Shown piece by piece: positions 1 through 3,273 of a stretch of 5,535 bases of DNA. This stretch comes from Clostridiales bacterium UBA6468 (GTDB lineage Bacteria; Bacillota; Clostridia; Oscillospirales; Oscillospiraceae): assembly GCA_002436765.1 (NCBI GenBank), contig DJNI01000069.1, positions 36,312 to 41,846 on the forward strand. Direction: 5' to 3'. The notes under the pieces are model-generated. The model was not told the DNA's origin. It saw nothing but the letters and a program-made list of their open reading frames with translations, and did not search any database. Numbering within the stretch: the stretch's first letter is position 1; the number at the start of each line of letters is the position of its first letter. A program made the translations under genes and the position numbers.

Positions 1-681
1 GAGCCCGCTCCCTTCGTTATGGAGCTGCCCGCTTACCATATGCCCACCGTGACCAACGTCCTGCGCAGCATGTGGGAGCGTGGCTGGAGCTTCATCAAGA
101 AGGCCGGCACCATCATCCTGCTGTCCACCATCTTCGTCTGGTTTACCACCTACTTCGGCTTCGTGGACGGCACCTTCCGGATGCTCAGCGAGGAGGAGAT
201 CGACTACTCCATCCTGGCCAAGATCGGCAGCCTGATCTCCTGGATCTTCATCCCCCTGGGCTGGGGCAACTGGAAGGCCGCTGTGGCTTCCATCACCGGC
301 CTGGTGGCCAAGGAGAACATCGTCGGCACCCTGGGCATCCTGTACGGCGGCGGCGACGGCACCGTGTATCAGAACCTGGCCACCGTCTTCAACGGCATTA
401 CCGGCTACTCCTTCCTGGTGTTCAACCTGCTGTGCGCACCCTGCTTCGCGGCCATCGGTGCCATCAAGCGGGAAATGAACAACGCCAAGTGGACCTGGTT
501 TGCCATCGGCTATCAGTGCGGCTTCGCTTATCTCATCGCTCTGATGATCAACCAGTTCGGCAACCTGTTCGTCGGACATCCCAGCGTGATCGGCCTGATC
601 TTCGCTCTGGCTGCTCTGGCTGGTATGCTGTACATGCTGTTCAAGCCCTACAAGGAAGCTACCAAGCTCTCTAAAGTCTAA
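1..681 (+). CDS. feoB: Ferrous iron transport protein B, C-terminal part (5' end outside window)
   Basis: This is the C-terminal membrane part of FeoB, the cytoplasmic-membrane Fe(II) transporter whose N-terminal G domain lies outside the window. The frame is open from base 1, giving 226 visible residues, so the ATG at base 19 is internal and not a start. The first residues read EPAPFVMELPAYHMPT, the conserved FeoB stretch before the last group of membrane helices. Further family marks are FIKKAGTIIL (about residues 31-40), GLVAKEN (100-106) and the LCAPCFAAIGAIKREMN stretch (about 144-160), whose two Cys are commonly conserved in Gate/core regions of FeoB. Hydrophobic segments lie near residues 36-55, 76-88, 134-156, 165-186 and 196-213. 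Codons are strongly biased to GGC, CTG, ACC and AAG, more than in the following spoIID, which suggests a highly expressed gene. It is followed by a small Cys-rich membrane protein gene, a common partner. The assignment is near certain. Confidence 0.96.
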   Translation, partial: EPAPFVMELPAYHMPTVTNVLRSMWERGWSFIKKAGTIILLSTIFVWFTTYFGFVDGTFRMLSEEEIDYSILAKIGSLISWIFIPLGWGNWKAAVASITGLVAKENIVGTLGILYGGGDGTVYQNLATVFNGITGYSFLVFNLLCAPCFAAIGAIKREMNNAKWTWFAIGYQCGFAYLIALMINQFGNLFVGHPSVIGLIFALAALAGMLYMLFKPYKEATKLSKV

Positions 682-685
682 TCAT

Positions 686-716
686 TTTGGAGCCAGACGA
701 TATGTCTGGCTCCAAG
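686..716 (+). repeat. Perfect hairpin between feoB and the Cys-rich gene
   Basis: GGAGCCAGAC (689-698) and GTCTGGCTCC (704-713) are exact inverted repeats around the loop GATAT. Two more A-T pairs and a G-T pair extend the stem outward. There is no T-run after it on either strand, so it is not a standard intrinsic terminator. It may be a partial terminator, a processing site or a 3' end stabiliser that sets different expression of feoB and the downstream gene. The structure is seen; the role is inferred. Confidence 0.6.
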
Positions 717-745
717 CTTCAATGTTCTGAAACGGAGTGATTTTT

Positions 746-922
746 ATGCTGCAATGGATCAGCGCGAATATCGGTACAATTCTGATCAGTCTCGTCCTTC
801 TGGCAGTGGTTGCTCTGATTATCCGCAGCATGATGCGCGATAAAAAACAGGGAAAGTCATCCTGCGGCGGCAACTGCGCCGGCTGTGCCGCCTGCGGTTC
901 CTGCCACAATAAGGGCAATTAA
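746..922 (+). CDS. FeoB-associated Cys-rich membrane protein
   Basis: A 58-residue protein with one membrane helix (about residues 8-27, TILISLVLLAVVALII core), a short basic linker (RSMMRDKKQGK) and a Cys-rich tail with Cys at 40, 44, 47, 50 and 53 followed by His54 (pattern C-x3-C-x2-C-x2-C-x2-C-H). This layout and the position just after feoB match the FeoB-associated Cys-rich membrane protein family of Firmicutes. The molecular role is not firmly known; iron or other metal handling at the FeoB channel is an inference from the Cys cluster. The start is set at ATG 746 because GGAG at 734-737 lies 8 bases upstream. An in-frame GTG at 737 overlaps that ribosome site and would add only three residues. 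It is probably co-transcribed with feoB through the hairpin at 686-716 and ends 29 bases before the terminator. Confidence 0.88.
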   Translation: MLQWISANIGTILISLVLLAVVALIIRSMMRDKKQGKSSCGGNCAGCAACGSCHNKGN

Positions 923-951
923 AAAGAGTTTTCCCGAATTTCCAACCCCCG

Positions 952-991
952 AATACAGTCCGCAGGTTTTGCCTGCGGGCTGTATTTCTTT
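952..991 (+). terminator. Intrinsic terminator of the feoB operon
   Basis: ATACAG-T-CCGCAGG (953-966) pairs with CCTGCGG-G-CTGTAT (972-985) around the loop TTTTG, including one G-U pair and an outer A-T pair. The tail TTCTTTG is T-rich. It lies 29 bases after the Cys-rich gene stop and before the spoIID leader, as expected for the end of the feo unit. Confidence 0.85.
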
Positions 992-1039
992 GCGCCTGGT
1001 TTGACAGCATTCTGTCCCGCCGTGTGCTACCATATCTTC

Positions 1040-1045
1040 GGGAGG
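1040..1045 (+). promoter_or_regulatory. Ribosome binding site deciding the spoIID start
   Basis: GGGAGG followed by 8 bases to ATG 1054. It lies inside the frame that would open at GTG 1024, so the GTG start is disfavoured and ATG 1054 is chosen. Confidence 0.8.
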
Positions 1046-1053
1046 GGATACCG

Positions 1054-2016
1054 ATGAGAACATTGGCAAAGGACATTCTGACCGCCGCCGTCATGGGGCT
1101 GGTGGTGCCGGGGATCGTGCTGAGCATTGCGGCGCGTCAGACGGATACGCCGCCGGAAACGACGGCGCAGACCGTACAGCCTACAGTGCAGGAGACCGTG
1201 CGGCTTCCCGTGCTGGTCAGGCAGGAGGACGGGACGGTTTCCCAGACGGATATGGACGGCTACCTCGTCGGCGTGGTGCTGGCAGAGATGCCGGTATCCT
1301 TTGAAAGCGAAGCGCTGGAGGCCCAGTCGGTGGTCGCCCGGACGTATGCCCGGAAGGCGTGGGAGACCGGGGGCAAGCATGGGGACTGCTCCGTTTGCAC
1401 CAGCAGCGCGTGCTGTCAGGGTTATATCAGCCAAGAGGACTATCTGTCTCAGGGCGGCACGGAGGAAGGGCTTAAAAAGGTACGCGCCGCCGTGGCCGCA
1501 ACCTCCGGCTGGGTGCTGACCTACGAGGGAGAGCTGATCGAAGCAACGTATTTTTCCTGCTCCGGCGGCAGCACGGAGGACGCAGCGGCGGTGTGGGGAA
1601 CGGAGTTTCCCTATTTGCAGGCCGTGGCCAGTCCCGGGGAGGAAAAGGCGGCGCATTATACGGATACGGTGCGCTTTTCGGCGGATGCGTTTCAGGACGC
1701 TCTGGGTGTTACCCTCAGCGGAAGCCCCGGAAGCTGGTTCCGGGACGTGACCTACACCGATGGCGGCGGCGTCGATACCATCACCATCGGCGGGACGACC
1801 TACAAGGGGACTTTTCTTCGTTCGCTACTGGGTCTGCGCTCCACGGCGTTTTCTGTCTCTACTACCGAGGATACTGTTACCATTACCACCAGAGGCTACG
1901 GCCACCGGGTGGGCATGAGCCAGTACGGCGCGGACGCCATGGCGATTACGGGAAGCACCTGCCAGGAAATTCTGGCGCACTATTACCCGGGAACTACGCT
2001 GACAAAGTTGGGATAG
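1054..2016 (+). CDS. spoIID: Stage II sporulation protein D (SpoIID), lytic transglycosylase
   Basis: A 320-residue protein with an N-terminal membrane anchor (about residues 8-27), a Thr/Pro/Gln-rich linker (30-50) and a SpoIID domain filling the rest. SpoIID cleaves peptidoglycan glycan strands on the mother-cell side during engulfment of the forespore, working with SpoIIP and SpoIIM. Family marks are VVLAEMP with Glu78, probably the catalytic Glu (recalled as E88 in B. subtilis), then EALEAQSVVARTYA (86-99), the CQGY motif (121-124), FSCSGGSTEDA (167-177) and the C-terminal GYGHRVGMSQYGADAMA (281-297). His109, Cys112, Cys115, Cys120 and Cys121 form a cluster that could hold the structural zinc reported for clostridial SpoIID. 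The length is close to that of typical family members. It stands alone between two hairpins, with no spoIIP, spoIIM or spoIIR in view. A general SpoIID/LytB-type amidase enhancer is the main alternative. Codon use is less biased than in feoB. Confidence 0.92.
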   Translation: MRTLAKDILTAAVMGLVVPGIVLSIAARQTDTPPETTAQTVQPTVQETVRLPVLVRQEDGTVSQTDMDGYLVGVVLAEMPVSFESEALEAQSVVARTYARKAWETGGKHGDCSVCTSSACCQGYISQEDYLSQGGTEEGLKKVRAAVAATSGWVLTYEGELIEATYFSCSGGSTEDAAAVWGTEFPYLQAVASPGEEKAAHYTDTVRFSADAFQDALGVTLSGSPGSWFRDVTYTDGGGVDTITIGGTTYKGTFLRSLLGLRSTAFSVSTTEDTVTITTRGYGHRVGMSQYGADAMAITGSTCQEILAHYYPGTTLTKLG

Positions 2017-2021
2017 CTTGC

Positions 2022-2053
2022 AAAGGGACTTGCCCGAATGGGCAAGTCCCTTT
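2022..2053 (+). terminator. Probable terminator after spoIID
   Basis: AAAGGGACTTGCCC (2022-2035) and GGGCAAGTCCCTTT (2040-2053) form a perfect 14-bp stem with the four-base loop GAAT, starting 5 bases after the spoIID stop. The tail CCCCTTG is poor in T beyond the TTT inside the stem, so efficiency is uncertain. The -35 of the next promoter begins 4 bases after the stem. Confidence 0.68.
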
Positions 2054-2057
2054 CCCC

Positions 2058-2086
2058 TTGACAAAATCAGGAAAGGATGCTATATT
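2058..2086 (+). promoter_or_regulatory. Promoter of the padR-HAAS operon
   Basis: A perfect -35 TTGACA (2058-2063), a 17-base spacer and the -10 TATATT (2081-2086), preceded by TGC as an extended -10. Transcription should start near 2092-2094, directly at the palindrome 2092-2110. This is the best sigma-A type promoter in the window. Confidence 0.85.
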
Positions 2087-2091
2087 ACAAA

Positions 2092-2110
2092 TACTTAGCA
2101 ATGCTAAATA
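2092..2110 (+). promoter_or_regulatory. Candidate PadR operator (autoregulation)
   Basis: The core TTAGCA-A-TGCTAA (2095-2107) is a perfect odd palindrome, and the outer TA/TA pairs extend it to 19 bp with one mismatched position on each side. It covers the expected start of transcription of padR and ends where the AGGAGG ribosome site begins. A bound dimer there would block initiation. That PadR proteins often repress their own operons is known; binding of this PadR to this site is inferred. Confidence 0.6.
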
Positions 2111-2122
2111 GGAGGGACGCCG

Positions 2123-2470
2123 ATGGAGGACAGATTTACCCAGCAGTTAAAAAAGGGCGTGCTGGAAATGCTGGTGCTGAAGCTGATCTGCACGAAGCCC
2201 GCTTACGGCTATGAGCTGCTTTCGGCGCTGAAAACATCCTCTCAGGGGCGGTTTTCCCTGAAGGAAGGGACGCTGTACCCGATCCTGTACCGCCTGGAGG
2301 ACGACGGCATGATCCGCTCCCAATGGGCAACCGGGGAGGGACGCACGGCGCCGAAGAAGATCTACGAAGCCACGGACTTAGGCCAAGCGGAAAATCTCCG
2401 CCGCCAACGCGTATGGCAGGAGTTTGACGGTACGGTAAACGCATTTTTGCAGGGAGGAAAAGAACCATGA
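2123..2470 (+). CDS. PadR family transcriptional regulator
   Basis: A 115-residue protein that is essentially one PadR winged helix-turn-helix domain (about residues 10-85) with a short C-terminal helix for dimer contact, the size of the small PadR subfamily. Family marks are LKKGVLEMLVLKLI (9-22), PAYGYELLSAL (26-36), the recognition segment KEGTLYPILYRLEDDGMI (47-64) and the wing KKIYEATDLG (78-87). Small PadR proteins act as dimeric repressors and often sense a small molecule or envelope stress. AGGAGG at 2110-2115 lies 7 bases before ATG 2123. Its stop overlaps the start of the HAAS gene in ATGA, so the two are translationally coupled. A palindrome at the promoter suggests autoregulation. 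The family call is very strong; the inducer and targets cannot be told from the sequence. Confidence 0.95.
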   Translation: MEDRFTQQLKKGVLEMLVLKLICTKPAYGYELLSALKTSSQGRFSLKEGTLYPILYRLEDDGMIRSQWATGEGRTAPKKIYEATDLGQAENLRRQRVWQEFDGTVNAFLQGGKEP

Positions 2471-2970
2471 CCCAGGCGGAAAAGAAAATGAAGAACTACG
2501 TGAACGCGGTGGAGCGGCGGCTGAACCTGCCCCTGAAGATAAAGGCGAGGGTCATGAGCGATTTCCAAAGCTCCATAGTTGCCCGCCGGGAGGCGGGGCA
2601 GACCGACGAGGAAATCTACGCCGAGCTTGGCACTCCGGCGAAAGCGGCCGCCGATCTCAACGAGCAGATGAAGGACTATGCCTACCGGAAAAGCCCATGG
2701 CGCTTCCTGTTTCTGGGGATCGCGGCGCTCGGCGGCGCGCGGCTGCTGTACGACGGTGTTGTTTCCCTGATCGGCTATTTCCTGCTTCGCCGTGAGCTTG
2801 CACACAGCGGGGGCGCGGCGACCATCGGCATCATCGGCGGCGCGGACGGCCCCACGGCCATATTCGTCACCACCCCAGCCTGGACAAGACCGGCATGGAT
2901 GGCGGCGCTGCTGATTATCGGTGTAATAGGATATCTGCTGCTGCGGCATTGCGGTGCAAAATCAAGATAG
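2467..2970 (+). CDS. HAAS-domain (DUF1700-like) membrane protein with a decarboxylase-beta-like motif
   Basis: A 167-residue protein starting at the ATGA overlap with padR, with GGAGG (2453-2457) 9 bases upstream. Residues 1-70 look like a HAAS/DUF1700 helical domain: a conserved-looking YVNAVERRLNLP, then DFQSSIVARREAGQTDEEIYAELGTP, the usual 'ExG-x-t-DEEI-xx-LGtP' end. Such domains are commonly encoded next to small PadR regulators and are thought to take part in signalling at the membrane. Two hydrophobic segments follow (about 79-107 and 143-160), with a Cys near the C-terminus. Between them, residues 119-134 read TIGIIGGADGPTAIFV, which matches the signature around the Na+-site Asp of OadB/MmdB/GcdB decarboxylase beta subunits. 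The rest of that eleven-or-so-helix protein is absent, so this is not a decarboxylase subunit. Function is unknown. An anti-sigma or sensor-like role under PadR control is only a guess. Confidence 0.82.
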   Translation: MTQAEKKMKNYVNAVERRLNLPLKIKARVMSDFQSSIVARREAGQTDEEIYAELGTPAKAAADLNEQMKDYAYRKSPWRFLFLGIAALGGARLLYDGVVSLIGYFLLRRELAHSGGAATIGIIGGADGPTAIFVTTPAWTRPAWMAALLIIGVIGYLLLRHCGAKSR

Positions 2971-2973
2971 AAC

Positions 2974-3002
2974 TTGCGAAAAATATAAGCGTGTGTTACA
3001 AT
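2974..3002 (+). promoter_or_regulatory. Promoter P1, upstream of the hairpin cluster
   Basis: TTGCGA (2974-2979), a 17-base spacer and TACAAT (2997-3002), preceded by TGT as an extended -10. It begins 3 bases after the HAAS gene stop. Transcription would start near 3009 and run through the hairpin cluster toward the kinase gene. The -10 lies inside a 23-bp dyad (2990-3012). The match is good; whether it is active is inferred. Confidence 0.65.
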
Positions 3003-3012
3003 ACAACACACG
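2990..3012 (+). promoter_or_regulatory. Dyad A, operator candidate over the P1 -10
   Basis: CGTGTGTT (2990-2997) and AACACACG (3005-3012) are perfect inverted repeats around ACAATAC. The dyad overlaps the -10 and the expected start of P1. A near copy, dyad B, lies exactly 230 bp downstream in the same relation to P2. The base pair that differs between the copies (T/A here, C/G there) changes on both arms, so symmetry is kept. Confidence 0.6.
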
Positions 3013-3039
3013 TAAGCGCGCCCCAAAAGCCTCGCAGAG

Positions 3040-3061
3040 TTTGCCGCCCGCAGGCGGCAAA
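3040..3061 (+). repeat. Inverted repeat H1
   Basis: TTTGCCGCC and GGCGGCAAA form a perfect 9-bp stem with the loop CGCA. No T-run follows. The stem core and the preceding GAGTT resemble hairpin H3 (3133-3153). Confidence 0.75.
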
Positions 3062-3074
3062 TAAAGTCGGAATC

Positions 3075-3107
3075 ATTTTTCGTCAGGGCGTGTACCTGAC
3101 GAAAAAT
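3075..3107 (+). repeat. Inverted repeat H2
   Basis: ATTTTTCGTCAGG and CCTGACGAAAAAT form a perfect 13-bp stem with the seven-base loop GCGTGTA. The T-run precedes rather than follows the stem, and the same is true on the other strand, so a standard terminator is unlikely. Confidence 0.75.
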
Positions 3108-3132
3108 ACCTCTCAGGCTGCAAGTGTGCGAG

Positions 3133-3153
3133 TTGGCCGCCTACGGCGGCCAA
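3133..3153 (+). repeat. Inverted repeat H3
   Basis: TTGGCCGCC and GGCGGCCAA form a perfect 9-bp stem with the loop TAC. Compared with H1 the stem is TTGGCCGCC instead of TTTGCCGCC, with the matching change on the other arm. Confidence 0.75.
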
Positions 3154-3182
3154 GGAGTGCGCGCGGCAGACTGCAATCCCCT

Positions 3183-3213
3183 TGTCCCAAAAGGCCAATG
3201 GCCGTTGGGGACA
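3183..3213 (+). repeat. Imperfect inverted repeat H4 next to promoter P2
   Basis: TGTCCCAAAAGGCC (3183-3196) and GGCCGTTGGGGACA (3200-3213) pair over 14 positions with two mismatches around the loop AAT. The right arm overlaps the presumed -35 of P2 (3205-3210). The bases after it are GTTTAG, a weak tail, so it could end a short transcript from P1, but this is uncertain. Confidence 0.6.
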
Positions 3214-3232
3214 GTTTAGCGTGTGCTATAAT
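3205..3232 (+). promoter_or_regulatory. Promoter P2 of the uridine kinase-like gene
   Basis: A perfect -10 TATAAT (3227-3232) preceded by TGC (extended -10), with a weak -35 TTGGGG (3205-3210) at a 16-base spacer. Transcription would start near 3239, about 35 bases before the kinase ATG. The -10 is inside dyad B. Confidence 0.72.
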
Positions 3233-3242
3233 ACAGCACACG
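3220..3242 (+). promoter_or_regulatory. Dyad B, operator candidate over the P2 -10
   Basis: CGTGTGCT (3220-3227) and AGCACACG (3235-3242) are perfect inverted repeats around ATAATAC, extended by one G-T and one A-T pair. It is a near copy of dyad A with compensating changes. Its place over the -10 and start site fits a repressor site, or a leader hairpin if transcription starts upstream. The cognate regulator is not known. Confidence 0.6.
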
Positions 3243-3259
3243 TTTTGTGCAATTTCCCC

Positions 3260-3267
3260 AAGGAGGT
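3260..3267 (+). promoter_or_regulatory. Ribosome binding site deciding the kinase start
   Basis: AAGGAGGT with 6 bases to ATG 3274, a near-perfect Shine-Dalgarno sequence. The in-frame GTG at 3247 lies upstream of it and is therefore rejected as the start. Confidence 0.88.
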
Positions 3268-3273
3268 AACGCT

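Larger units (their letters stand above)
3013..3218 (+). other. Non-coding hairpin cluster (possible structured RNA or repeat element)
   Basis: About 206 bases between the two promoter/dyad units hold four inverted repeats (3040-3061, 3075-3107, 3133-3153, 3183-3213). An outer pairing CTCGCA (3031-3036) with TGCGAG (3127-3132) could close the first two hairpins into a branched fold. No ribosome site with a plausible gene is present: the long open frame across this stretch begins inside the HAAS gene and has no family resemblance. If P1 is active, this would be the body of a leader or a small RNA of about 200 nt. The alternative is an intergenic repeat element. I do not recognise a named RNA family. 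Confidence 0.5.

Noticed and set aside
1007..1038. Sigma-E promoter for spoIID with CATATCTT as -10
   Set aside because: The match to the sigma-E boxes is poor and the start would fall on the ribosome binding site, leaving no leader.
1024..1053. GTG 1024 as start of SpoIID
   Set aside because: The ribosome site GGGAGG lies downstream of it at 1040-1045 and points to ATG 1054; the ten extra residues add nothing to the signal anchor.
2821..2868. A fragment (pseudogene) of an oxaloacetate decarboxylase beta gene
   Set aside because: Only 16 residues match, in frame inside an intact coding region with its own start, membrane segments and stop; no other beta-subunit helices are found on either side in any frame.
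2990..3242. CRISPR-like or transposon target duplication from the repeated 23-bp dyad
   Set aside because: Only two copies 230 bp apart with internal differences, each in register with a promoter -10; no transposase or end repeats at the inner borders.
2895..3269. 124-residue open frame crossing the intergenic region
   Set aside because: It starts inside the HAAS gene, reads through hairpins and two promoters, and resembles no protein family.
3247..3273. GTG 3247 as start of the kinase
   Set aside because: AAGGAGGT at 3260-3267 lies inside this stretch and is set for ATG 3274.
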